Below, in pieces: positions 16,490 through 25,900 of a stretch of 64,000 nt of DNA. The stretch is from Paraburkholderia madseniana (GTDB taxonomy: Bacteria; Pseudomonadota; Gammaproteobacteria; Burkholderiales; Burkholderiaceae), in the NCBI RefSeq assembly GCF_009690905.1, contig NZ_VOSW01000013.1:62001-126000 (forward strand), in the 5' to 3' direction. Positions within the stretch are counted from its first letter, which is position 1; the number at the start of each line of letters is the position of its first letter. Made by a program: the position numbers and the translations under genes. The notes under the pieces are model-generated. The model had not been told where the DNA came from. It did no database searches and saw nothing but the letters and a program-made list of their open reading frames with translations.

Positions 16490-17998
16490 TCAGTGCAGCG
16501 TGATCCAGACCGCCTTGCTCTCCATCAGATGATCGAGTTGCTCGGGGCCGAGGTCTTTGCCAAAGCCGGATTCCTTGAATCCGCCGAACGGCATCGAAGG
16601 ATCGATCGTGCTATGGGCATTGACGTAGACGGTACCCGCGCGCAGTTGCGGGATCAGTTTGTGAACGCGATTCAGGTCATTGGAGTAGATCGCGGCAGCA
16701 AGACCGTATGGCGAGTCATTCGCCTGCGACAACGCATCGCCCAGATCGTCAAAGGGCGTGGTCACCAGCACAGGTCCGAAGATTTCTTCACGGACGATCT
16801 TCATGTCGCTGCGGCAATGCGTAAAGATGGTCGGTTCGACGAAGTAGCCTGCCCGGTCCAACACGCGGCCACCATGCACGATTTCCGCGCCTTCGCGGCG
16901 CCCGGCTTCGATATAGGAAGCGACGCGATCCTTCTGCAGCGCGGAAACGAGCGGGCTGATGAAGCAATCGCGATCGAGGCCCGGTGCGATCTTCAACTTA
17001 CGCGTGTGCTCGACTAGCGCGCCAATGAATCTGTCGTGAATGCCGCGCTGGATGTAAACCCGCGTACCCGCGTCGCAGACCTGTCCAGAATTGAAGAAGA
17101 CGCCGTTTGCTACGGCCTGGGCCGCCGCTTCGATGTCTGCGTCCTCGAGCACGAGTACCGGCGATTTTCCGCCCAGTTCGAGTGTCATACGTTTGATGCC
17201 GCCCACAGCCGCTTGCCCGACAGTTCGGCCCACCTCGGTGGAACCGGTGAACGTGATCTTGTCTATGCCCGGATGAGCGGCCATAGCGGCACCAATTTCG
17301 CGCCCTCGCCCCGTTATGACATTCACGACGCCATCCGGAATTCCAGCCTCCTGCACCAACTCTGCGAAGCGAAGTGTGGACAGCGACGTGAGTTCGGCGG
17401 GTTTGATCACGGTCGTACAACCGGCAGCGAGCGCCGCCGCAACCTTCCACGCCATGGTTTGCAGCGGGAAGTTCCACGGCACGATAACGCCGACCACGCC
17501 GATGGGCTCCTTGCGCGTGTAAGCAACGTATTCACCAGGCAGGGAGGGTTCTACCGTACGGCCGTGGAGCTTCGACGCCCAACCGGCGAAATAGCGGAAG
17601 GTGTCGATCGTGCCTTGTACGTCGACGTCACGCGCATTGGCAACAGACTTGCCTACGTCGATCGATTCGATCTCGGCCAACTCCGTTGCATTCGCTTCGA
17701 TCAGATCGGCGAGGCGATGCAGCAGTCGTTCGCGCTCAAGGGGTTTGAGCTTTCTCCACGGTCCACCGTCGAACTGCTTGCGGGCAGCGTCGACCGCACG
17801 ATCCAGATCGGTGGTCGTACCCAGGGGAATGTGCGTGATCACGCCCGCGGTAGACGGTTCGAGCACTGTGCAGGATTCGCGATCGCCTTGTGGCACCCAG
17901 GCACCGCCAATTAACATCTTCTGCGGCCGGGTGAGAAAGCGTTGTGTCTCTTCCCGGATGCCGAACGTCTCCAGATAGGTTTGTACGACCTTGTCCAT
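16490..17998 (-). CDS. NAD(P)-dependent aldehyde dehydrogenase
   Basis: Aldehyde dehydrogenase superfamily enzyme of 502 residues. Key segments are VIVPWNFPLQTMAWK, the catalytic Glu region MTLELGGKSPVLVLED, the catalytic Cys in FFNSGQVCDAGTRVYIQ, and EEIFGPVLVTTPF. The sequence resembles betaine- and aminoaldehyde-type dehydrogenases, which fits a choline-like or amino/guanidino aldehyde substrate. Two adjacent ATGs exist (18001 and 17998); the second is better spaced from GGAG. It is the first gene of the ALDH-permease-GMC run, with the LysR gene at 18279 divergent. Confidence 0.9.
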   Translation of the reverse strand: MDKVVQTYLETFGIREETQRFLTRPQKMLIGGAWVPQGDRESCTVLEPSTAGVITHIPLGTTTDLDRAVDAARKQFDGGPWRKLKPLERERLLHRLADLIEANATELAEIESIDVGKSVANARDVDVQGTIDTFRYFAGWASKLHGRTVEPSLPGEYVAYTRKEPIGVVGVIVPWNFPLQTMAWKVAAALAAGCTTVIKPAELTSLSTLRFAELVQEAGIPDGVVNVITGRGREIGAAMAAHPGIDKITFTGSTEVGRTVGQAAVGGIKRMTLELGGKSPVLVLEDADIEAAAQAVANGVFFNSGQVCDAGTRVYIQRGIHDRFIGALVEHTRKLKIAPGLDRDCFISPLVSALQKDRVASYIEAGRREGAEIVHGGRVLDRAGYFVEPTIFTHCRSDMKIVREEIFGPVLVTTPFDDLGDALSQANDSPYGLAAAIYSNDLNRVHKLIPQLRAGTVYVNAHSTIDPSMPFGGFKESGFGKDLGPEQLDHLMESKAVWITLH

Positions 17999-18234
17999 CA
18001 TTGTCTCCTGTCTTACGGATTGACTGCTATTCGGCCTCTCATGGGCCGGTTTCGTACAGAAAGGTCCGCCTGTTCCTGGCACGTTTGTTCGTGGATCCTG
18101 CGTTGCAGCCGACAGGTTCGGCCGTTCAAAAGCGACCGGGGTCCATCGATATAAACGCGGCTTGTGGCAGCGCGGTGTTTTGAGAGACTATGGACGACAA
18201 GGCCGGGGGTAAAAATAACGTGAATCAGATGTTC

Positions 18235-18252
18235 ATATCGGGAATACCGAAG
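18235..18252. promoter_or_regulatory. CGG-CCG palindrome upstream of LysR gene
   Basis: ATCGGGAATACCGAAGCAA lies 27 bp before the LysR start at 18279, between it and the divergent aldehyde dehydrogenase operon. A similar palindrome (TTCGGTAATTCCCGAAG) sits at the same place before the paralogous LysR at 20631, and a third (CTTCGGAAGATTCCGAAG) lies at 22767. The inner spacing here is 5 bp against 6 in the others. Autoregulatory operator inferred. Confidence 0.45.
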
Positions 18253-18278
18253 CAAGTGGCGCAAGGAGAGCAACGACC

Positions 18279-19205
18279 GTGATCCAGTTGCAGGACGTGG
18301 ACCTCAAGCTACTGAGGGTTTTCATGACGGTGGTACGGTGCGGCGGATTTTCCGCTGCCCAGGCGACCCTGAACGTTAGCCAGTCGACAATCAGCGAGCA
18401 AATGACAACGCTCGAAACGCGCCTCGGACTCAAGCTTTGCGAGCGGGGCCGGAGCGGATTTCGCCTCACCGAACACGGCGTGGCCACTTTCGAGGCAGCG
18501 CAACGGCTGCAGGTGGCGGTAGAGAGCTTCTGTGTGGATACCGACGCGCTAAAAAAACACGTCTCAGGAAAGCTGTACCTCGGCATCATTGACAACACGG
18601 TGACCGACTCGGCCTCGCCGCTGCCGCAGGCGCTGCAAGCGTTTGTATCGAGAGGGCACGACGTGCATCTGGATGTCTACGTCGGCACGCCCGCCGAACT
18701 GGAAGAACGTGTGCTGGACGGCCGGCTGCATATCGCAGTCGGGCATTTTCCGCTTCACGTGCCCGGGCTGACCTACACCGACCTGTATTGCGAACCGGAC
18801 GGTCTGTATTGCGGGAAGGGTCACGCACTCGCAGGCCGATTGCCTGGCGACGCCGCGCTCGACGAGGCCATCGCATCCAGCCGTGTGGTAGCGCGAGGGT
18901 ATCTTCAGCAGCACGACCTGCGAATGCTGAAAGTGAGCAAAGCCGCAGCAACCGTCGACAATATCGAGGTGCAGGCCATCCTTATTTTATCGGGCGCCTA
19001 CATCGGATTTCTGCCGATTCACTACGCTGCCCGTTGGGTCGCGCGCGGCGAGATGCATCAGATCTGCCCGGCGCAGCTCGGCTCGCATTGGCCATTTTGC
19101 GCGATCACGCGGCGGGCCGCCGCGCCGCCTACCATCCTGCAGGTCTTCATGATCGACCTGATGGAAAGCTACCGTATGGTTCAGCGGACGGCACCCATCG
19201 CATAG
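18279..19205 (+). CDS. LysR-family regulator, paralog of the one at 20631
   Basis: Regulator of 308 residues. The helix-turn-helix (about 6-64) reads LLRVFMTVVRCGGFSAAQAT and STISEQMTTLETRLGLKLCE. The C-terminal effector domain shows VLDGRLHIAVGHFP and ILSGAYIGFLP, which recur almost unchanged in the regulator at 20631. It is divergent from the aldehyde dehydrogenase-permease-GMC operon with 280 bp between the starts and is its probable regulator. AAGGAG lies upstream of the GTG/ATG region. The two paralogs likely arose by duplication with later specialisation for neighbouring operons. Confidence 0.9.
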   Translation: MIQLQDVDLKLLRVFMTVVRCGGFSAAQATLNVSQSTISEQMTTLETRLGLKLCERGRSGFRLTEHGVATFEAAQRLQVAVESFCVDTDALKKHVSGKLYLGIIDNTVTDSASPLPQALQAFVSRGHDVHLDVYVGTPAELEERVLDGRLHIAVGHFPLHVPGLTYTDLYCEPDGLYCGKGHALAGRLPGDAALDEAIASSRVVARGYLQQHDLRMLKVSKAAATVDNIEVQAILILSGAYIGFLPIHYAARWVARGEMHQICPAQLGSHWPFCAITRRAAAPPTILQVFMIDLMESYRMVQRTAPIA

Positions 19206-19259
19206 GGCTACCGCAGCGTCGTGCGGCACGACCCTTCGCCATGGTTGGGCGACATGAAC

Positions 19260-20402
19260 CTACGGCTGCGTCGACGCCAGCGGCGTAGGCTCACCATTTC
19301 GATAGGTATAAATCGTGATTGGCGAGTCCGTCAGGTCGCGGTTTCTGTCAAACCGGTAGTGCCCGGAAACACCATGAGAATCGATGCCGGCGAGCGCGGC
19401 ACGATACTGAGCCGGTTCGATCGAATTGGCTTTCTGCATTGCCTGCGCCACGATATTCACGCCATCGTACAAGGCCGCGCTGTAGGTCAACGGATCAGTA
19501 TGAAAGCGTTGCTTGTAGTCCGCCTTGAACTGACGACCCTCGGGTGTCTGATCGAGCACCGGGCCGCCTTGTGGGCAATACACGCGTGTATCGACCGCAT
19601 CGCCGCCGAGTTTCGCCAGTTCGGCGTTGCACATGGCATCGCCGCCGAGGAGATAGCCGTTCATCGCAAGGCGCTTCATCTGTTTGCGCAGCGCACCGGC
19701 TTGCGCGTAATAACCGCCGTAGAAAATCCCTTCCGCGTTCGCGCCCTTGACGTGTGTGAGGATCGAGACGAAGTCGGTCGCCTTGTCGGTCGTATATTCC
19801 CGATCGACAATCTCGATGCCGTTGGCTTTAGCGGCATTGACGAATTCATCGGCGAGGCCCTGCCCATATGCGGTCCGATCGTCAATCACCGCGATGCGCT
19901 TGATCTTCAGTTCCTTTGCCGCAAATTCACCCATCCGGCTGCCCAGTTGCGTATCGCTGGCGGAGATGCGAAACACGAACGGATAGCCGTGTTGCGTGAT
20001 CGACGGATTCGACGCGACGGTCGCCATTACGATTCCGGACACGTTCACCAGGTTTGAAATCGGAATCGCGACCCCCGAATTGAACGGCCCGAAGATGACC
20101 TTCACGTTGGCGTCGACCAGGCTTTGCGCAACCGTCATGCCGGTACGCGGATCGGCGGCGTCATCCTGCGAAACCAGTTCGAAACGGGTTTTCTGGCCAC
20201 CGATCACAAGCCCCTGTGCATTCAGACGCTCGATCGCCATCCTGACGCCGTTTTCGTCGTCCTTGCCGATGGCGGCCTGCGGACCGGTCAAGGGTCCGGT
20301 CAAACCGATTTTGACCACCTGCTCTGCCGCCGTCGCGCCCACCGACACCATGCTCAAAGCGACTGCTGCCAACCAGCTTGCACCTGCGTACGGCTTTTTC
20401 AT
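19260..20402 (-). CDS. Branched-chain amino acid-type ABC substrate-binding protein
   Basis: Periplasmic binding protein of 380 residues. The signal peptide covers about 1-25 (SWLAAVALSMVSVGATAAEQ). The mature start VVKIGLTGPLTGPQAAIGKD and the segment FGPFNSGVAIPISNLVNVSG are typical of LivJ/LivK-like proteins. No permease or ATPase genes are adjacent, so it must work with a transporter encoded elsewhere or act as an orphan receptor. It is divergent from the LysR gene at 20631. Ligands of this family range from leucine to aromatic acids and amides and cannot be read from sequence. Confidence 0.9.
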   Translation of the reverse strand: MKKPYAGASWLAAVALSMVSVGATAAEQVVKIGLTGPLTGPQAAIGKDDENGVRMAIERLNAQGLVIGGQKTRFELVSQDDAADPRTGMTVAQSLVDANVKVIFGPFNSGVAIPISNLVNVSGIVMATVASNPSITQHGYPFVFRISASDTQLGSRMGEFAAKELKIKRIAVIDDRTAYGQGLADEFVNAAKANGIEIVDREYTTDKATDFVSILTHVKGANAEGIFYGGYYAQAGALRKQMKRLAMNGYLLGGDAMCNAELAKLGGDAVDTRVYCPQGGPVLDQTPEGRQFKADYKQRFHTDPLTYSAALYDGVNIVAQAMQKANSIEPAQYRAALAGIDSHGVSGHYRFDRNRDLTDSPITIYTYRNGEPTPLASTQP

Positions 20403-20594
20403 CGTGCTCTCCTCACATCATGACGTGCCTGACCGCCTTGCCGCCGGAAGTGGCGAACGCGTGGCGCTTCGGCACAGAAAACATCGCTTTGGGGCCGCAC
20501 TGTCCGTATGCCTTCGCCGAACGTTGGGCAGTGGGGTTGACAGCAATTCTGTGTAGCCAAATTCCTCAATAAAATGCACCATTGATGAAACACA

Positions 20595-20612
20595 TTTCGG
20601 TAATTCCCGAAG
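20595..20612. promoter_or_regulatory. CGG-CCG palindrome between binding-protein and LysR genes
   Basis: TTTCGGTAATTCCCGAAG ends 18 bp before the LysR start at 20631, within the 228-bp gap to the divergent binding-protein gene. The 60 bp around it (20559-20617) align with 22734-22792, and the palindrome also resembles 18235-18252. Confidence 0.45.
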
Positions 20613-20630
20613 TAATCGAGAGGCGGCACG

Positions 20631-21554
20631 ATGCAAGTTCAGGACACGGATCTCAAGCTGTTGCGGATCTTCGAAACCATCGTGCGATGCGGCGGTTTCG
20701 CCGCGGCACAACCGATTCTCAACATTGGTGCATCGAGCATCAGCGAATACATGTCGCAACTGGAGACCCGCCTCGGGCTGCGCTTGTGTGAACGCGGACG
20801 CGCGGGTTTTCGCCTCACGGAAGAAGGCGCGGAGTTGCACGCCGCCGCGCAACGTCTGCTCGGTGCCGTCGATACGTTTCATATGGAAGCTGGCGCGTTG
20901 CGCAATCAGCTTTCCGGCGTGCTGCGCTTTGGCATGATCGAAGCGACCTTGACCGACAAATACTCGCCGCTGCCGGCCGCGATTCGCGAGTTTGGCCAGA
21001 TGGCGCCCGAAGTCCGCCTGCACGTGCAGATCGACACACCGGGGAGCATGGAGCAGCACGTGCTGGACGGCCGCCTGCATCTCGCCGTGGGGCCGTTTCC
21101 CGCGCGTATCCCCGGCCTCGACTACGTGCCGCTCTATCGCGAGGAACAGGGGCTTTACTGCGCGTCCACCCATCCGCTGTATGAACGGGCAAGCGGACGC
21201 GTGCCCGTTGCGGTGCTCAGCAAACAGCGGCTCGCTGCCCGCGCGTATCTCGGCAACCAGGAGCTCAAGCTGCTGCGCATGCCGCAGGCCGCAGCCTCGG
21301 TCGACAACGTCGAAGGCCGAGCCATGCTGATCCTGTCGGGCAACTACATCGGCTTTCTACCGCCCCACTACGCGCAGCCTTGGGTAGACGGCGGTCTGTT
21401 GAGCCGCATCGATCCCGAGCACTATGTGACACATCTGGACTTTCAGATCATCACGCGCAAGGGCGGCGAATCGGCGCGGGTAGTGCTGGCCTTTTGCAAC
21501 CAGTTGCGGGTTGCGGCCAAGCAGGTGAGCCGCGCCACGCGGAGCAGCAAATAG
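20631..21554 (+). CDS. LysR-family regulator, paralog of the one at 18279
   Basis: Regulator of 307 residues. The helix-turn-helix part reads LLRIFETIVRCGGFAAAQPI and SSISEYMSQLETRLGLRLCE. The effector domain has VLDGRLHLAVGPFPARIPGL and ILSGNYIGFLPPHYA. By eye roughly half of all positions match the regulator at 18279. It lies between the divergent Liv-type binding protein and the convergent agmatinase-family gene, and is the candidate regulator of one or both. GAGAGG stands upstream of the ATG. Confidence 0.9.
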   Translation: MQVQDTDLKLLRIFETIVRCGGFAAAQPILNIGASSISEYMSQLETRLGLRLCERGRAGFRLTEEGAELHAAAQRLLGAVDTFHMEAGALRNQLSGVLRFGMIEATLTDKYSPLPAAIREFGQMAPEVRLHVQIDTPGSMEQHVLDGRLHLAVGPFPARIPGLDYVPLYREEQGLYCASTHPLYERASGRVPVAVLSKQRLAARAYLGNQELKLLRMPQAAASVDNVEGRAMLILSGNYIGFLPPHYAQPWVDGGLLSRIDPEHYVTHLDFQIITRKGGESARVVLAFCNQLRVAAKQVSRATRSSK

Positions 21555-21632
21555 CGTGCGCCGCGTTATGCGATTGCGGTCCACGATGAGCGTGACCGGC
21601 AATCGCGTTCGCGTGGCGTAAGAGAATCCCGT

Positions 21633-22610
21633 TTAACGGGTGAGGTTTCGCTTGACCTTGCGTTGATGCATCACGCGGCCGATCGTGTTCAGCAGCAATT
21701 GCGCCGCCAGAATCGAAGTCGAACCGGAATGGTCGTAGTCCGGCGCGACTTCCACAAGATCGATACCGATCACGTCACCCTGCTCGGCGAGTCCTGCGAA
21801 CAATTCGAGTCCTTCGTAATAGAGCAGGCCACCGTGGCTCGGCGTGCCCGTGCCCGGCGCGATCGACGGATCGAAACCGTCGATATCGATCGTCAGGTAA
21901 TAACGCACGCCCTTGGGAATACGGTCCAGAACGCCCTGGATGCCGAGGCGCCGCAGGTCGCGCACCGAGATGATGTCCGAACCCATCTCGCGCGCCTGAG
22001 CGTATCCTTCGCGTGCGGTGGACGACACGTTGCGGATGCCGATCTGCGTCATGCCCGACACCACGCTCTTCTCCGCTGCACGACGCAACGGATTGCCATG
22101 GCCGTGACGCACGCCGTGACGCTCGTCGACGAAATCGAGGTGGGCGTCGATATGGACGATATGAAACGGCTCCTGACCTTCGAACGCATTGATGCAGGGA
22201 ATGTTGATCGAATGATCGCCGCCCATCACCACCGGCAACGCGCCCGCCGCCAGGATCTTGCGCACGCCGTACTCGATATTTGCGTGGCTCTTCTCCGTGT
22301 TGGTGTGCACCATGTCCGCGTCGCCGATATCGACGATCCGAACTTCGTTGCTGGGCAAATAGACGACGTCGTCTTCGAAATCGTATGCGCCGCCATGACC
22401 GAACGAAAACAGGGTCGACGCATCGCGAATCGAGCGCGGGCCGAACCTGGCGCCTGCCCGCCATTGCGTACCGCAGTCGAAGGGAGCGCCCATCACCGCG
22501 ACATCCGCGTCGATCTTGTCCCAGTCAAGACACAACGGAGACTTCGCGAACGTGCAGATTCCAACAAACGGCAAATTCAGCCGACCTGTTTCGTAGCTGT
22601 TTTCAGACAT
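21633..22610 (-). CDS. Agmatinase-family ureohydrolase
   Basis: Binuclear manganese enzyme of 325 residues that would hydrolyse a guanidino compound to urea and an amine or acid. Metal-ligand motifs are complete: GGDHSINIP (about 130), HIDAHLDFVDERHG (about 153) and TIDIDGFDPSIAPGTGTPSH (about 235). The length fits agmatinase, guanidinobutyrase or guanidinopropionase, which cannot be told apart by eye. Upstream (22734-22792) is a stretch resembling the promoter of the LysR gene at 20631. With the aldehyde dehydrogenase and permease nearby, a guanidino-alcohol or guanidino-aldehyde route is possible but unproven. Confidence 0.9.
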   Translation of the reverse strand: MSENSYETGRLNLPFVGICTFAKSPLCLDWDKIDADVAVMGAPFDCGTQWRAGARFGPRSIRDASTLFSFGHGGAYDFEDDVVYLPSNEVRIVDIGDADMVHTNTEKSHANIEYGVRKILAAGALPVVMGGDHSINIPCINAFEGQEPFHIVHIDAHLDFVDERHGVRHGHGNPLRRAAEKSVVSGMTQIGIRNVSSTAREGYAQAREMGSDIISVRDLRRLGIQGVLDRIPKGVRYYLTIDIDGFDPSIAPGTGTPSHGGLLYYEGLELFAGLAEQGDVIGIDLVEVAPDYDHSGSTSILAAQLLLNTIGRVMHQRKVKRNLTR

Positions 22611-22733
22611 GCTTATCTCCGTCCTGTTATGGATTCAGCTAGGTGCGGCGCACGCGCTACTGCCGTCTTCACGGCAGCAACGCCCGTTATGACGGGCCAG
22701 CGGTTTATCTGGAACGGAGTCTAGGCAAACAAA

Positions 22734-22792
22734 TTCAACGGGAAAATGCCAAACATGAGAAATGCACTTCGGAAGATTCCGAAGCAATGTTA
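22734..22792 (+). promoter_or_regulatory. Orphan LysR-type promoter region with 18-bp palindrome
   Basis: The palindrome CTTCGGAA-GA-TTCCGAAG is at 22767-22784. Without gaps, 59 bp align with the sequence just before the LysR gene at 20631 (shared: CAAATTC, AAAATGC, CGG-N6-CCGAAG, AAT) at roughly 60 percent identity by eye. Here no LysR gene follows; the sequence passes into an epoxide hydrolase fragment. It lies 125-180 bp upstream of the agmatinase-family gene and may be that gene's operator or the remains of a lost divergent regulator. Confidence 0.45.
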
Positions 22793-22808
22793 CAGCGCGG
22801 CAGGCACT

Positions 22809-22904
22809 CCGCCACATCGTTACGCACGGGTGGCCCGGTTCGGTCATCGAGATGTTGAAGATTATCGATCCGCTAACCAATCCCACGGCCTACGGCGCGA
22901 GCGC
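22809..22904 (+). pseudogene. Epoxide hydrolase fragment
   Basis: This 96-bp stretch is nearly identical to the HGWPGS region of the epoxide hydrolase at 7475-8830 (matching about 7910-8005), including GGTTCGGTCATCGAGATGTT. It encodes HGWPGSVIEMLKIIDPLTNP in the same sense but has His-Gly changed to His-Gly-Trp context only in part, and lacks everything before and after. It overlaps the 3' end of the cyclase gene on the other strand and supplies that gene's TAG stop. Confidence 0.85.
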
Positions 22905-25900
22905 AGCGTCCACCGCAGGCAGATAGCTGTTGAAGCCGGCTTCCACGAGGGCTGCACGCACACGCTCGAGTTCGCGCTGCATTTCTTCACCAACGTCGTC
23001 TTGCAGCGCGCGAGCGAGGACACGGCCGCGCGCCACAAACAGGTCCGCCCAAGGCAGCGGCTCGGCACGCGTATAGCCTTCGAGGGCAGCGGCATAGCGC
23101 AGTGCGCCAGCCGCGTCGCCGGCGGACATCATCGCTTCGATGGCGTCGCGATAGAACCACAGATGATTGTGACCAACCGCGCCGCGGTCCAACATGTCGG
23201 CGCCTTCGGCGAGCAGACGCACGCGTTCGCCGTCGTCCTCGACGGCGCGGCTCAGTACGCCCACCGCCTTGGGGGCGCTGAACTGCGTGCCTACCTCGCG
23301 GCAAATCGCCAGCGCTTCACGCAACAATTCCGTGGCCTCACGCCGATGGCCGTTCGCGAGCAGCACACGCGCCCGCATTTCCATATTTTGTGCCTCGAAG
23401 CGGCGAGCGCCCAGTTGACGGATGATCAGCTTCTCGCGCTCGAGATGGGCGAGCGTAGCCTGCATGTCGCCCAATTCGTAGCTGGCAAAGGCACCCAGCG
23501 TTTCGCACAGCATCTGCGCACGTGGCTGGCCGACCAGCGCAGCAGTGCGTGCAGCGGCGCTGACGTCCTCGTGCGCTGCACGTGCCTCGTTGAGATAGAT
23601 CCTGCTGAAGCCCGCCATCGAACGATTCGCAACCTCGATGCGGCCGAAGCCGTGTTCGCGGCTTAGCGCAACGCACCGGCTGAAGTGCTCGAAAGCAGTA
23701 CGCATGCGCCCTTGCGCGTAGGCCGCATCCGCAAGGCCGCCAAGCGCACGCGCCTCCGCTTCTGGCGCGCCGAGACGCCGTGCATAGGCGAGCCCGCGCT
23801 CATGTTCGGTGCAACAATCGTCGATCCTGCCAAGCGGAAAGAAGATGTTGCCGCGCAGGTGATGCAGGCGCGCAAGTTCAGGCACCTGATCCAGACGTTG
23901 CGCCACTTGCTGGGCCGCGTCGAGCAGCGCGAGGGCTTCGGCGAGGCCTTCGCTCACCCGCAGACCTTCGGCGAGCCCAAGCTGGGACTGGCAGAGACTC
24001 GCTTCGTCCGGAGCGGCGGCCACCGCCGCACGGTACGTCGCGATCGATGCGGCGATGTCGCCGAGATCTCGTTGGAGTTCTCCCCTGAAACAGATCAGCG
24101 CGTGGCGATCCCTATCCGTTTGCGCGATTTGCAGACCTCGCTCGACGAGCCGCAATGCCGCGTCGGCAAAGTAGGCCGCGCGTTGCGCGATCGCAGCGTC
24201 GAGGTAGGCGCGCGGTGCCCGCTCGTCCTCGGCGCGATCGAGATGCTGGGCGCGCAGTACGGGGTCCGTCGCCGCAAACCAGTCGGCAGCGAGGCGATGC
24301 AACTCGCGCCGGCGTGCCCGCAGCAGTGTCGAGTAAGCGCTCTCCTGGATGAGCGCGTGGGCAAACAGGAAATCTTCGCCCTCCGGCAAGACGAGTGCGT
24401 TGGCGACAAGCCCGTGACAGACGTACTCCGGTGCATCGATCAGCCGCCGCAGTAAGGGAAGGCCAAAGCGCTGTCCAATGACCGCGGCAGCCTGGAAGGC
24501 CTCGCGGTCGCGCGCAGTCAACCGGTCCATGCGCGCCAGCACGAGGCTCTGGATCGTCGCGGGGACCGCCTCCTCACTCCCTTCTTCGGCGTTATGCAGG
24601 AGCTGTTCGAGGAACAGCGGATTGCCGCCGGCCCGCTCGATGCAGGCACGCGCGATACGTTCGGTCGCATCGATAAAGCTGCCGGCAAGATTCAGCGCCT
24701 CGTCGCTGCGCAATGGGCCAAGGTCGATCGTGGCGAAGGGCGTGCCGCGGCAACCTGCCCGCCATGCCGCGTCGAGCGGATCGCCGTCCACGCGCGAAGT
24801 CATCACAAGCAGGCCCGGGCCGTTCGCGATCGCTACGGCGAAGGCGGCCAGGTAACCGAGCACCTGTGGGTCCGCCCAATGAAGGTCTTCCACGACAATC
24901 ATGGTCGGCCCGCGCCGGCAGGCATCCTGCGCGATCGCCGCGGCAACCGTGCGCTTGCCGCGCGTCCGAGCGCTGTTGTCCATCGCGTTGTAAAGCGTGC
25001 GCCCTTCCCCGGTTTGCGCAAGGTCGAGGATGTCGTGGAGAAACATCAACTGATCCGGGCCGACGGCACCGGACGTGGCAAACCGCTCGGCGGCCGCGCG
25101 TCGTTCGTCGGAGCCGGCCGCGGGCGGCAGGCCCAGCAGACTGCCGACAATGGTGAGAATGGGGTCCTGGCCTTTGCCCACGCCGAAATCCAGCACGAGG
25201 CCGCGGTGGCTGGCAAAGCCCAGTGTTTCGACGAAACGGCGCATTTCGTCGACGAGCCGCGTCTTGCCGATGCCCGCCTCACCGCGGACATAAACGACGT
25301 GGCCGGCTTGCTGCTCGAGGCACGTGCGGGCGACGCCCTTGAACTGCTCGAGTTCAGCCTTACGGCCGACAAACACGCTGCGGCTCGCCATGACGGGTTC
25401 AAAGGCGAGACCGCGCAGACGCCACACCTGCACCGGCGAGTCGATCCCCTTGAAACGCATTGCGCCGACGGCGTCGCTCATCACACCGTCACCCAGCGCG
25501 CGATGCACGCTATCGGAGAGCAGCGTTTCCCCGGGGCCGGCGGCGGCAACCAGCCGGGCGGCGAGGTTCACGGAGTCGCCGAGCACCGTGTAGTCCTGAA
25601 CATCCGCGCGATCGAGCGGCCCCGCGACCACCTCGCCGCTGGCGATGCCCACATGCGCCCTCAGCGGAGGCGACCCATGCTCGCCCAGTCCGTTAAGTGC
25701 CTCATGAATCTCCAGCGCGGCACGCGCCGCGCGCAGCGGATCAGTATCGTGTGCGCGCGGTGCACCGAAGATTGCCATCACGGCATCGCCGATGTGCTTG
25801 TCGATCGTGCCGCCGTAACCGAGGACGATCCCATCGACGAGCGCGGTGTAACGACCTGTCAACTCGCGCAATTCTTCAGGATCGAGCGTCTGCGACAGCG

